Assembly (NCBI GenBank): GCA_000720995.1
Contig: JOEL01000019.1
Coordinates: 1-64,000, forward strand
Origin: Streptomyces celluloflavus
GTDB taxonomy: Bacteria > Actinomycetota > Actinomycetes > Streptomycetales > Streptomycetaceae
Direction: 5' to 3'
DNA length: 64,000 nt
Below are positions 17,006 to 26,001 of the stretch, in pieces (position 1 is the first letter of the stretch; every line of letters begins with the position of its first letter). A program made the translations under genes and the position numbers. The notes below the pieces were generated by a model. That model was not told the DNA's origin and ran no database searches. It saw only the letters and a list, made by a program, of their open reading frames with translations.

Positions 17006-18304
17006 ATGCGCCTCTCTGCCCGAATAGCCGCCGCCGCCACGGCACTTGTGCTGGCCGGCCCCGCGGTCACCGCCTGCGCCCCGGCCACCTCCGGCGCCGG
17101 CGCCACGGCGGACGCGAAGACCGGCACGCTGCGGGTCTGGCTCTTCCAGGAGGTCGACAACGCACCGAAGGAGAAGGTGGTCCAGCAGGCGGTGTCGGCC
17201 TTCACGGCGTCCCATAAGGGCGTCAAGGTCACCGTCGACTACATCCCCGTCGAAACCCGGGCACCGCGGATCAAAGCAGCTTTCAACGACCCGGCCAGCG
17301 CACCCGATGTGATCGAGTACGGCAACACCGACACCGCCGGATACGTCAAGGACGGCGGACTGGCCGACGTGAGCCGGGAGTTCACCGCCTGGCAGGATGC
17401 CAAGGACACCGACCCCGCGGCCAAGGAATCGGTGACCGTGGACGGGAAGATCTACGGCGCCCCGCTCTTCGTCGGCGTCCGCGCCCTCTACTACCGCACC
17501 GACGTCTTCCGGGACCTGGGCATCGCGGTCCCCACCACCCAGGCCGAGCTCGTCGCCGCCGCGAAGCGGATCCGCGCGGCCCGCCCCGAGCTGTACGGCC
17601 TCGCGGTCGGCGGCGCGTACACCTACGGCGCGCTGCCGTTCATCTGGGCGGCCGGCGGCGAACTCGCCGCGAAGAAGGACGGCACCTACACCGCCGCCAT
17701 CGACAGCGCCCGCGCCCGGCAGGGCATCGCCGCGTACACCGGCCTGTTCGGCGACGACAACTGCCCGGCCGCCAAGTGCGCGCGCATGGGCGGCAACGAC
17801 ACCGTCACCGCCTTCGCCTCCGGCAAGGCCGCGATGGCCATCGGCGGCGACTTCAACCACCAGGCCGTCGAGGCCGGAGCCGTACGGGGCAAGTACGCGG
17901 TGGTACCGCTGCCCGGCCTCGGCAAGGGCGAAATCGCGCCGGCCTTCGCGGGCGGCAACAACATCGGCGTCCTCAAGAGCACCACCCACCGCACCCTGGC
18001 GGTCGACCTGATGAAGGAGCTGGCGGGCAAGAAGACCCAGCGGGGGCTGTTCGACGCGATGGGCTTCCTGCCGACGTACGGCGACGTACGGGCCGAGGCC
18101 GCCGCGCGCAAGCCGTACGCCGCCCCGTTCGTCAAGACGCTGGAGGCCGGCGCCAAGTTCGTCCCGGCCACCCCCGGCTGGGGCACCATCGACGCCTCGC
18201 TGGTGCTGCCGACCATGTTCCAGGAGATCGTCAGCGGCCGTAAGGACGTCGGCGCGGCCGCCGGCGCCGCCGCGCGGAAGATGGACGAGGCATTCCGGAA
18301 GTGA
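17006..18304 (+). CDS. Sugar ABC transporter substrate-binding lipoprotein
   Basis: 432 residues from the ATG at 17006 (TCGGAGGG upstream). Residues 1-23 are a lipoprotein signal peptide with lipobox-like AVTAC; C24 would be the lipidated residue. The mature protein is a family-1 extracellular solute-binding protein: LRVWLFQEVDNAPKEK, FNDPASAPDVIEYGNTDTAG, KIYGAPLFVGVRALYYRTD and AAMAIGGDFN. It delivers oligosaccharide to the permeases encoded next. Co-location with the GH20 hexosaminidase suggests N-acetylglucosamine oligomers or another amino sugar; no ATPase is encoded here, so the shared MsiK-type ATPase is presumably used. The stop overlaps the next start. Confidence 0.93.
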   Translation: MRLSARIAAAATALVLAGPAVTACAPATSGAGATADAKTGTLRVWLFQEVDNAPKEKVVQQAVSAFTASHKGVKVTVDYIPVETRAPRIKAAFNDPASAPDVIEYGNTDTAGYVKDGGLADVSREFTAWQDAKDTDPAAKESVTVDGKIYGAPLFVGVRALYYRTDVFRDLGIAVPTTQAELVAAAKRIRAARPELYGLAVGGAYTYGALPFIWAAGGELAAKKDGTYTAAIDSARARQGIAAYTGLFGDDNCPAAKCARMGGNDTVTAFASGKAAMAIGGDFNHQAVEAGAVRGKYAVVPLPGLGKGEIAPAFAGGNNIGVLKSTTHRTLAVDLMKELAGKKTQRGLFDAMGFLPTYGDVRAEAAARKPYAAPFVKTLEAGAKFVPATPGWGTIDASLVLPTMFQEIVSGRKDVGAAAGAAARKMDEAFRK

Positions 18305-19221
18305 GTACCGCGCGCACCGGCAGCCGGCGCGCGGGCGGCTGGACACCCTGGCTCTATCTCGCCCCCGCGCTGATCGTCCTCGGCGGCCTGCTGGTCTACC
18401 CCCTCTACCAACTCGGCCTGATCTCGTTCCTCGAATACACCCAGGCCCAGGTCAGCGGCGGCGAGCCGACCAGCTTCCAGGGGCTCGCCAACTACGCCGC
18501 GCTCTTCGGCGACGGCCAGTTCTGGCAGGTACTGCTGGCGACCGTGCTGTTCGCCGCGGCCTGTGTGCTGGGCACCCTCGCGGTGGGCTGCGCGCTGGCC
18601 CTGCTCCTCACCCGGATCCGCGCACTGCCCCGGCTCGCCCTGATGCTCGCCGGGCTCGGCGCCTGGGCCACCCCCGCCGTCACCGGCTCCACGGTCTGGA
18701 TGTTCCTCTTCGACCCGGACCTCGGACCGGTGAACAAGGTGCTGGTCCGGCTCGGTCTGACCGGCTTCCAGGACTACTCCTGGACCTACGGGCGCTACAG
18801 CGCGTTCGCCCTCGTCCTGCTCGAAGTGGTCTGGTGCTCCTTCCCGTTCGTGATGGTGACCGTCTACGCCGGCATCCGGGCCGTCCCCGGCGAGGTGCTG
18901 GAGGCCGCCGAACTGGACGGCGCCTCGCAGTGGCGGGTCTGGCGCAGCGTGCTGGCCCCGATGCTGCGGCCGATCCTCGTCGTCGTCACCATCCAGTCGG
19001 TGATCTGGGACTTCAAGGTCTTCACCCAGATCTATGTGATGACGGGCGGCGGCGGTATCGCCGGCCAGAACCTCGTCCTGAACGTCTACGCGTACCAGAA
19101 GGCGTTCGCGTCCTCGCAGTACAGCCTCGGCTCGGCGATCGGCGTCGTGATGCTGCTGATCCTGCTCGCCGTGACGCTCGGCTATCTGCGGCTGCTGCGC
19201 CGCCAGGGGGAGGAACTGTGA
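18301..19221 (+). CDS. Sugar ABC transporter permease (MalF type)
   Basis: 306 residues from a GTG overlapping the binding-protein stop (GTGA). Six hydrophobic helices; the first is PWLYLAPALIVLGGLLVYPL. The cytoplasmic EAA loop reads EAAELDGASQWRVWRSVLAPML, the site that contacts the ATPase. It pairs with the following permease to form the membrane channel. Confidence 0.93.
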   Translation: MSTARTGSRRAGGWTPWLYLAPALIVLGGLLVYPLYQLGLISFLEYTQAQVSGGEPTSFQGLANYAALFGDGQFWQVLLATVLFAAACVLGTLAVGCALALLLTRIRALPRLALMLAGLGAWATPAVTGSTVWMFLFDPDLGPVNKVLVRLGLTGFQDYSWTYGRYSAFALVLLEVVWCSFPFVMVTVYAGIRAVPGEVLEAAELDGASQWRVWRSVLAPMLRPILVVVTIQSVIWDFKVFTQIYVMTGGGGIAGQNLVLNVYAYQKAFASSQYSLGSAIGVVMLLILLAVTLGYLRLLRRQGEEL

Positions 19222-20123
19222 GCGGTGTCCGAGCGACGGCGGACCGGGCGGGCACCCGGCGCGCCCCGGGGCGCTTCCTGCCGCGGCGGCCCTGGCGGCT
19301 CGCCGCGGAGGCCGGTGCGCTGCTGATCGCCGCCGCCGTCGCCTTCCCGCTCTACTGGATGGTGCTGTCCGCGTTCAAACCGGCCGGCGAGGTGCAGTCC
19401 ACCCGGCCGCTCCCCTGGACCCTCGACCCCTCGCTGGACGCCTTCCGGCGGGTCTTCCAGCAGCAGGACTTCGGCCGCTACTTCCTCAACAGCCTGTTCG
19501 TGGCCGGGGTCGTGGTCGTCGTCTCCGCGCTGATCGCGTTCCTCGCGGCCACCGCCGTGACCCGCTTCCGGTTCCGCTTCCGCACGACCCTGCTGGTGAT
19601 GTTCCTGGTCGCGCAGATGGTGCCGGTCGAGGCGCTCACCATCCCACTGTTCTTCCTGCTGCGGGACGTCGGCACGGCCGTGCCCGGCATCGGCCTGAAC
19701 ACACTGGGCGCACTGATCCTGCCGCACCTCGCCTTCTCGCTGCCGTTCGCCATCTGGATGCTGCGCGGTTTCGTCCGGGCCGTCCCGGCGGCGGTGGAGG
19801 AGGCCGCCGCCATCGACGGCGCGAGCCGCGCCCGCTTCCTGTGGCAGATCCTCTTCCCGCTCGTCTTCCCCGGACTTGTCGCGACCAGCGTCTTCTCCTT
19901 CATCTCGACCTGGAACGACTTCCTGTTCGCCAAGTCCTTCATCATCAGCGCCACCGAGAACTCCACCCTCCCCATGGCGCTGCTCGTCTTCTTCAAACCG
20001 GACGAGAACGACTGGGGCGGGATCATGGCAGCATCGACCGTGATGACCATCCCTGTGCTGGTCTTCTTCGTACTCGTACAGCGCCGCCTGGTCTCGGGCC
20101 TCGGCGGCGCGGTGAAGGACTGA
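19218..20123 (+). CDS. Sugar ABC transporter permease (MalG type)
   Basis: 301 residues from a GTG overlapping the previous stop (GTGA). The N-terminus is basic, and TM1 is AGALLIAAAVAFPLYWMVL. The EAA loop reads EEAAAIDGASRARFLWQILF, and FISTWNDFLFAKSFI is a MalG-class signature. It is the last transport gene, four bases from the hexosaminidase start. Confidence 0.93.
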   Translation: MSGVRATADRAGTRRAPGRFLPRRPWRLAAEAGALLIAAAVAFPLYWMVLSAFKPAGEVQSTRPLPWTLDPSLDAFRRVFQQQDFGRYFLNSLFVAGVVVVVSALIAFLAATAVTRFRFRFRTTLLVMFLVAQMVPVEALTIPLFFLLRDVGTAVPGIGLNTLGALILPHLAFSLPFAIWMLRGFVRAVPAAVEEAAAIDGASRARFLWQILFPLVFPGLVATSVFSFISTWNDFLFAKSFIISATENSTLPMALLVFFKPDENDWGGIMAASTVMTIPVLVFFVLVQRRLVSGLGGAVKD

Positions 20124-20127
20124 CGTC

Positions 20128-21780
20128 ATGACGCATCCGGACACCGACCTGATCCCCCTGCCGCGCCGGGCACAGCACGGCCCGCCCGCCGGCGGCGAGG
20201 GCACCACCCTGGACGAGCGCACCGAGATCGAGGCGCGGCCCGGCACCGAACGCGTCGCGCGGTGGCTGCGGGGGACCGTCGGCGCCGCCACCGGCCTGCC
20301 GCTGGCGCCGTTCCGCGACTCCGGCAACCGCATCGTGCTCCGGCTGGACCCGGAGACCGAACGGGAGCTCGGGCCCGAGGGCTACCGCCTCGTCACCGAC
20401 GGCCCGCTCACCGTCATCGAGGGCGGCGGCGAGGCGGGGCTGTTCTGGGGCGCCCAGACCCTCCGTCAGCTGCTCGGCCCGGACGCCTTCCGGCGGGCGC
20501 CGACCGTCCCGGACAAGCGGACCTGGCCCCTCCCGGCGCTGCGCATCGAGGACGCCCCCCGCTTCCGCTGGCGCGGCATGATGCTGGACGTCGCCCGGCA
20601 CTTCCTGCCCAAGGACGGCGTACTGCGCTACCTCGACCTGCTCGCCGCGCACAAACTCAACGTCCTGCATCTGCACCTCACCGACGACCAGGGCTGGCGC
20701 ATCGAGATCACCCGCTACCCGAAGCTGACCGAGGTCGGCGGCTGGCGCGAGCGCACCAAGCTCGGCCACCGCGCCTCCCCGCTGTGGGACGAGCGCCCGC
20801 ACGGCGGCTTCTACACCCAGGACGACATCCGCGAGATCGTCGCCTACGCCGCCGAGCGCCACATCACCGTCGTCCCCGAGATCGACATCCCCGGCCACTC
20901 CCAGGCCGCCATCGCGGCGTATCCGGAACTCGGCAACTCCGACGTCGTCGACACCGCCGCCCTGAAGGTCTGGGACACCTGGGGCGTCAACCCGAACGTC
21001 CTCGCACCCACCGAGAACACCCTGCGCTTCTACGAGAACGTCCTGGAGGAGGTGCTCGCCCTCTTCCCCGCGCCGTTCGTCCACATCGGCGGCGACGAGT
21101 GCCCCAAGGACCAGTGGCGCGCGTCGCCCACCGCCCAGGCCCGGATGGCCGAGCTGGGACTGGCCGGCGAGGACGAGCTCCAGAGCTGGTTCATCCGGCA
21201 CTTCGACCGCTGGCTGACCGCCCGCGGACGCCGCCTGATCGGCTGGGACGAGATCATCGAGGGCGGCCTGGCCGAGGGCGCCGCGGTGTCCTCCTGGCGC
21301 GGTTACGGCGGCGGGATAGCCGCCGCCCGCGCCGGCCACGACGTCGTCATGTGCCCGGAACAGCAGGTGTACCTGGACCACCGTCAGCACGCCTCCATGG
21401 ACGAACCGGTGCCGATCGGCTTCGTACGGACCCTGGAGGACGTCTACCGCTTCGAACCGGTGCCGGCGGAGCTGTCCGGCGAAGAGGCCGCGCGCATCAT
21501 GGGCACCCAGGCCAACGCGTGGTCCGAGGTCATGGACAGTCAGCAGCGCGTCGACTACCAGGTCTTTCCGCGCCTGACGGCGTTCGCCGAGGTCGCCTGG
21601 TCGCAGCTGCCGCCGTCGGACGCCCGCGACTACCAGGACTTCACCCGCCGGATGACCGCCCACTACGCCCGGCTCGACGCCCTCGGCGTGGGCTACCGCC
21701 CGCCGGCCGGCCCGCACCCCTGGCAGCGGCGGCCCGGCGTGCTCGGACGCCCGATTGACGGGGCGCCCCCAAACGTGTGA
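20128..21780 (+). CDS. Beta-N-acetylhexosaminidase, GH20
   Basis: 550 residues, no signal peptide evident, so probably intracellular. An N-terminal GH20b domain precedes the (beta/alpha)8 barrel from about 145. Signatures are PRFRWRGMMLDVARHFLPK, LHLHLTDDQGWRIEI, EIDIPGHSQAA and HIGGDECPK, where D323-E324 is the Asp-Glu pair of substrate-assisted catalysis. It removes terminal GlcNAc/GalNAc. Directly coupled to the ABC importer, it most likely hydrolyses imported chito-oligosaccharides or related amino sugars to monosaccharide. Confidence 0.95.
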   Translation: MTHPDTDLIPLPRRAQHGPPAGGEGTTLDERTEIEARPGTERVARWLRGTVGAATGLPLAPFRDSGNRIVLRLDPETERELGPEGYRLVTDGPLTVIEGGGEAGLFWGAQTLRQLLGPDAFRRAPTVPDKRTWPLPALRIEDAPRFRWRGMMLDVARHFLPKDGVLRYLDLLAAHKLNVLHLHLTDDQGWRIEITRYPKLTEVGGWRERTKLGHRASPLWDERPHGGFYTQDDIREIVAYAAERHITVVPEIDIPGHSQAAIAAYPELGNSDVVDTAALKVWDTWGVNPNVLAPTENTLRFYENVLEEVLALFPAPFVHIGGDECPKDQWRASPTAQARMAELGLAGEDELQSWFIRHFDRWLTARGRRLIGWDEIIEGGLAEGAAVSSWRGYGGGIAAARAGHDVVMCPEQQVYLDHRQHASMDEPVPIGFVRTLEDVYRFEPVPAELSGEEAARIMGTQANAWSEVMDSQQRVDYQVFPRLTAFAEVAWSQLPPSDARDYQDFTRRMTAHYARLDALGVGYRPPAGPHPWQRRPGVLGRPIDGAPPNV

Positions 21781-21808
21781 GCCCGTGGCGTACGGAAGGT
21801 GCTCGTGC

Positions 21809-21843
21809 GGCCGGTCCCCGGGACGGTGGTCCCCGGACCGGCC
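21809..21843 (+). terminator. Hairpin after the hexosaminidase gene
   Basis: GGCCGGTCC-CCGGGAC pairs with GTCCCCGGACCGGCC, 29 bases after the stop, ending the ABC-hexosaminidase operon. The rest of 21844-22066 holds no gene. Confidence 0.65.
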
Positions 21844-22066
21844 GTACGGCGTCCCGTGGCCGCCCCGGCGTCCCGCCCGGCGCACCGGCGGCACCCGCCG
21901 GAGCCGGACGAAACGGACCGGCCCGCGGCCGCGGGGCGGACCGCCGCATCCCGGACCCTCTCGCCGGGGAACCGGGAAGATGTGCCAGAGTTGCCACGTC
22001 CGGGCCGTGAGCACGTACCGTACGGCGGAGCGGAACAGCCGGGACACCGGGGAAGGGGCAGCTGGC

Positions 22067-22963
22067 TTGACCACGCACGCACCGCACGCGTCGCACACGG
22101 TGACGTTGCCGGCCTCGCTCGACGAGGCGGTGGCGGCGCTCACCGCGATGCCCGCCGCCGTACCCGTCGCGGGCGGCACCGATCTCATGGCGGCGGTGAA
22201 CGCCGGACTCCTCAGACCAGCGGCCCTGGTGGGCCTCGGCCGGATCAGCGAGATCCGCGGCTGGCAGTACCAGGACGGCCACGCCCTGCTCGGCGCCGGG
22301 CTCACCCTCGTCCGCATGGGACGCCCCGACTTCGCCGCGCTGATCCCCGGCCTGGCCGCCGCCGCCCGCGCGGCCGGCCCGCCGCAGATCCGCAACGCCG
22401 GGACGCTCGGCGGCAACATCGTGACCTGCGCCCCCACCGGCGACACCCTCCCCGTGCTCGCCGCCCTCGAAGCCACGGTGCTCATCGCCGGGCCCGCGGG
22501 CACCCGCCGCGAGATCCCGGTCAGCCACCTCCTGGCCGGCCGGGAGATGCTGCGGCCCGGCGAACTCGTCGGCTTCGTACGGGTGCCGCTGCTGCACGCC
22601 CCGCAGACCTTCCTCAAGGCCACCGGCCGCACCGGCCCCGGCCGCGCCATCGCCTCCGTCGCACTGGTCCTGGACCCGGCGCGGCGCGGGGTGCGCTGCG
22701 CGGTGGGCGCGGTCGCCGCGATGCCGCTGCGCCCGCTGGAGGCCGAGCAGTGGGTGGCCTCGCTCATCGACTGGGACGGCGAACGCGGCCTGGTCCCCGA
22801 GGCGCTGACGGCCTTCGGCGACTACGTCGCCGCCGCCTGTATCCCCGACCCGGCGCCGCCGCTGGACGGTGCGGAGCCGGCGGCCCTGCCGGCCACCGCA
22901 CTGCACCTGCGCCGTACGGTGGCGGTCCTGGCCCGCCGCGCACTTGGGAGGGCGCTTTCGTGA
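22067..22963 (+). CDS. FAD-binding subunit of a xanthine dehydrogenase-family molybdoenzyme
   Basis: 298 residues from a TTG at 22067 with GGAAGGGG upstream; the family-like sequence begins right after (SHTVTLPASLDEAVAALTA). The PCMH FAD motif is VPVAGGTDLMAAVNAGLLRP and the second flavin loop is IRNAGTLGGNIVTCAPTGD; a CO_deh_flav_C domain follows. It takes electrons from the 2Fe-2S subunit to FAD. The stop overlaps the next GTG. The three genes are coupled by 4-base overlaps, indicating one heterotrimeric enzyme, probably for purine (xanthine/hypoxanthine) oxidation. Confidence 0.9.
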   Translation: MTTHAPHASHTVTLPASLDEAVAALTAMPAAVPVAGGTDLMAAVNAGLLRPAALVGLGRISEIRGWQYQDGHALLGAGLTLVRMGRPDFAALIPGLAAAARAAGPPQIRNAGTLGGNIVTCAPTGDTLPVLAALEATVLIAGPAGTRREIPVSHLLAGREMLRPGELVGFVRVPLLHAPQTFLKATGRTGPGRAIASVALVLDPARRGVRCAVGAVAAMPLRPLEAEQWVASLIDWDGERGLVPEALTAFGDYVAAACIPDPAPPLDGAEPAALPATALHLRRTVAVLARRALGRALS

Positions 22964-25900
22964 GTGACGCAGACAACCGAACCGCGGACAACCGAGCCGG
23001 GGACCACCACGGCCCGGACCACCGGGATCCGCAGCAGCCGCACCCCGAACAGGGCTGGCAGCCGCTGCCGCAGGGCGGCGAGTACGAGTCGGACGCGACG
23101 GCCTTCGTCCAGCTCCCGGAGGGCTTCGCCAACAGCCTCTACGGGACGCCCGGTACGCCCGGCGGCTACGGCGCGCCCGGCGCCGAACCGCTCGCCGCGC
23201 CCGGCCACGGCTACACCCCGCCCGCCTCCTTCGCCCCGCACCCCACCGCGCCGCCGGCCGCCGGCGGCGCCACCGACCCGGCGGCGACCGCCCAGTGGAC
23301 GATGCCGTTCGCGGACCCGTCGGCCGGATACGCGCCCCCGGCCGCACCCGCTCAAGGCCCCGCCGCCGGCCAGGCGTCGGCCGGCCACCCCGGTACGCCC
23401 GGTGCGGCGCAGCCGTGGGGCGGCGACCCGGTGCAGTGGCCGGTCGCGGGCGGTGCGCAGGCGGCGGCCGGCGGTACGGGGTCGTGGTCGGTCCCGGCGG
23501 CGGGGGACGACGTCCAGGAGGAGTCCGGTGAGTACCTGGTCGGCGACGACCGGCTGACGGGACATCCGGGACACCAGGGCCTGCCGGGCGGGCACGGCCA
23601 CCAGCAACACCAGCAGGGACACCCGGGTACCGCCGCGCCGGGTACCGCCGCCGGTTACCCGGGCGACGGGTACCCGGGCACGTACGGCGGTGCCGGGGGC
23701 GTCCCCGGCGCGGGCGTCACGGGCGGGACCGGGCACTGGAACTTCGCCACCGGACCGGCCGCCACGGCGGACCCGAGCGGCGCGGGCGACAGCGGTACGG
23801 GCGGCGCCGACGGCGTACCCGGTCCGGCGGCGCACGACGCGCGGCAGCCGTCGCACGAGGTCCACCAGGCACCGCACGCTCCCCATGCCCCGCAGGCCCC
23901 CCACGACCCGCACACCGCGCACGAGCACCGTCCCGCGCACGAGGCGCACGGCACCCAGGGCGTTCCGGCGGACGATCCGTACGCGCACGGTGCCGGGCTG
24001 CCGGGCCACAACACCGGACCGGGCAGCGAACTGCCGGACGGCGGCGGCCCGTCGGGCGGCGGCTCCTACGGGACCGGTGGGAATGGCGGAACCGGCGGGG
24101 TGACCGTGCAGTGGTCGCTGCCGGCCGATGCCAAGGCCCAGTGGCCCCCCGCGGCCCCGACGCCGCGGCACGAGGAGACGCAGCCCCTGCGCGCGGTCGA
24201 GGTGACACAGCCGCTCCGGGTGGTCGCCCTGGATCCCGGTGCCACGGCCGGTCCCGGTGCCGTCGCGGATTCCGGCACCGCGGCCGGTCCGGCGGCCGGT
24301 GCCGGTACGGACGGCGGCGCGGACGCCGCGAGCGGCGCGCGTCCGGTCGCCGGTGCGGCCCACTGGTCGGTCCCGGTCGCCGGTACCGAACAGCCCGATA
24401 CGTCAGGGGAGTTCGCGCTCGGTGCGATCCCCGGCGCCGACTCCGGGACCGGCGCGGCGGGCGGCGCGGCGTACGCGGCGTACGACCCGTACGCGGCTTC
24501 CCGGGCGGCCGACGCGGGGCCGGTCACTGATGCGGGGCCGGGTGCCGACGTGGGACCGGGTGCCGACGGTGCGGCCGCCGAGGGCGCGGTGGTCGACGGC
24601 GCCGTCTCCCACGACGCGGTTTCCCACGGCGCCGTCTCCCACGACGCGGTTTCCCACGGCGCCGTCTCCCACGACACGGTTTCCCAAGACGCGGTCTCCC
24701 ATGACGCGGTCTCCCACGACGCCGTCTCCCATGACGCGGTTTCCCATGGCGCGGCTGCCGGGGCCGGACCGGCCGCGGGCACGGCTGCCGAGCCCGGCGC
24801 CGAACCCGCTGCCGGGCACCGGCCCGGCACCGCGGCCGGACCGGACGGCGCGCCCGCCGCGTCCCTGGGCGACGGCCCGGACACCGCCCCGTCCGCGGAA
24901 CTCGGCGAGCCCGCACGGCCCACCGGCCCCGCGGAGCCCGCCCACCGCCCCGCGGAGACGCCCGGCACCGCCGATACCGCCGACCCGGCTCACACCGCCG
25001 ACCCGGCGCACGCCGTCCACACCACCGACACCACCGGTCCGGCGCACGCCGTCCACACCACCGACGCCGCCGACACCACCGGTCCGGCGGACGCCGTCAA
25101 CGCCGTCAGCGCCACCGACGCCGGAGCCCCGGCCGATGCCCGGGTCCCCGGGCCCGCCGCCTCCGAGGCCGTCGACGGGTCCGCGGAACCCGCCGGGAGC
25201 CGGGCCGACGCCCCCGCCGACCCGGACCCCGGGCCCGAGGCCGCACCGGTCCTCGTGCCCGACCCCGACACCGATGCAGGTGCCGACGCCCACGACGAAC
25301 ACCCCCACGACGAACACCCCCACGCCTCCTACGCCCTGCGCGTGAACGGCACCGACCGGCCGGTCACCGACGCCTGGATCGGGGAGTCGCTCCTCTACGT
25401 CCTGCGCGAGCGGCTCGGCCTCGCCGGGGCCAAGGACGGCTGTTCCCAGGGCGAGTGCGGGGCCTGCTCCGTCCAGGTGGACGGGCGGCTCGTCGCGTCC
25501 TGCCTGGTGCCCGCGGTCACCACGGCGGGCAGTGAGGTCCGTACGGTCGAGGGGCTCGCGCAACACGGCGCGCCCTCCGACGTACAGCGCGCGCTCGCCG
25601 CGTCCGGCGCCGTGCAGTGCGGCTTCTGCGTACCGGGCATGGCGATGACCGTCCACGACCTGCTGGAGGGCAACCACGCCCCCAGCGAACTGGAGACCCG
25701 CAAGGCGCTCTGCGGCAACCTCTGCCGCTGCTCCGGCTACCGGGGCGTGCTGGACGCCGTCGACGAGGTCGTCAGAGCCCGCGCACAGGCCGCCGAGGCC
25801 GCGGCCGCCCTGGCGGAGGCACCGGCCGAAGGCGCCCGTATCCCGCACCAGGCGGGCCCGCCCGACGCCGTCGGCCGCGCCCCGCACGACCTGGCCGCGC

Positions 25901-26001
25901 CCGGCCAGGGTTCCTCCGGCCACCGGCCCCCCGACCCGGGTTCGCACGGGCCGCACCACCCGGGGCCGGGCGCCGATCCGCAGCCGGGAGGCCCCGCATG
26001 A
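22960..26001 (+). CDS. 2Fe-2S subunit of a xanthine dehydrogenase-family enzyme with ~790-residue disordered N-terminus
   Basis: 1013 residues from the GTG at 22960. Only about 795-965 is the expected ~160-residue subunit. The plant-type cluster ligands are C828, C833, C836 and C848 (CSQGECGAC then ASC); the helical-domain cluster ligands are C887/C890 (QCGFC) and C922/C924 (LCRC). Everything before ~795 is Ala/Gly/Pro/His/Asp/Thr low complexity with recurrent W-containing motifs (AQWTMPFA, GSWSVPAAG, VQWSLPADAKAQW, AHWSVPVAG). A tandem block of ten AVSHD/G pentapeptides lies at about 548-597. A second Pro/Gly/His-rich tail ends the protein. Codon usage is uniform and no stop interrupts, so it appears a genuine fused reading frame; an internal start before ~795 remains possible. 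Confidence 0.85.
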   Translation: MSDADNRTADNRAGDHHGPDHRDPQQPHPEQGWQPLPQGGEYESDATAFVQLPEGFANSLYGTPGTPGGYGAPGAEPLAAPGHGYTPPASFAPHPTAPPAAGGATDPAATAQWTMPFADPSAGYAPPAAPAQGPAAGQASAGHPGTPGAAQPWGGDPVQWPVAGGAQAAAGGTGSWSVPAAGDDVQEESGEYLVGDDRLTGHPGHQGLPGGHGHQQHQQGHPGTAAPGTAAGYPGDGYPGTYGGAGGVPGAGVTGGTGHWNFATGPAATADPSGAGDSGTGGADGVPGPAAHDARQPSHEVHQAPHAPHAPQAPHDPHTAHEHRPAHEAHGTQGVPADDPYAHGAGLPGHNTGPGSELPDGGGPSGGGSYGTGGNGGTGGVTVQWSLPADAKAQWPPAAPTPRHEETQPLRAVEVTQPLRVVALDPGATAGPGAVADSGTAAGPAAGAGTDGGADAASGARPVAGAAHWSVPVAGTEQPDTSGEFALGAIPGADSGTGAAGGAAYAAYDPYAASRAADAGPVTDAGPGADVGPGADGAAAEGAVVDGAVSHDAVSHGAVSHDAVSHGAVSHDTVSQDAVSHDAVSHDAVSHDAVSHGAAAGAGPAAGTAAEPGAEPAAGHRPGTAAGPDGAPAASLGDGPDTAPSAELGEPARPTGPAEPAHRPAETPGTADTADPAHTADPAHAVHTTDTTGPAHAVHTTDAADTTGPADAVNAVSATDAGAPADARVPGPAASEAVDGSAEPAGSRADAPADPDPGPEAAPVLVPDPDTDAGADAHDEHPHDEHPHASYALRVNGTDRPVTDAWIGESLLYVLRERLGLAGAKDGCSQGECGACSVQVDGRLVASCLVPAVTTAGSEVRTVEGLAQHGAPSDVQRALAASGAVQCGFCVPGMAMTVHDLLEGNHAPSELETRKALCGNLCRCSGYRGVLDAVDEVVRARAQAAEAAAALAEAPAEGARIPHQAGPPDAVGRAPHDLAAPGQGSSGHRPPDPGSHGPHHPGPGADPQPGGPA
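24601..24750 (+). repeat. Ten tandem 15-bp repeats encoding AVSHD/G
   Basis: Exactly 150 bp of 15-bp units of the type GCCGTCTCCCACGAC/GCGGTTTCCCACGGC, alternating at first and then drifting. One unit encodes TVSQD. In frame within the 2Fe-2S subunit gene. Confidence 0.9.

Noticed and set aside
20023-22767. 914-codon open frame antisense to the hexosaminidase and FAD-subunit genes
   Set aside because: No domain-like sequence and opposite-strand shadow of well-supported genes.
24601-24750. Possible CRISPR array
   Set aside because: The repeats are 15 bp, directly abutting, in frame and without spacers; they encode a pentapeptide tract.
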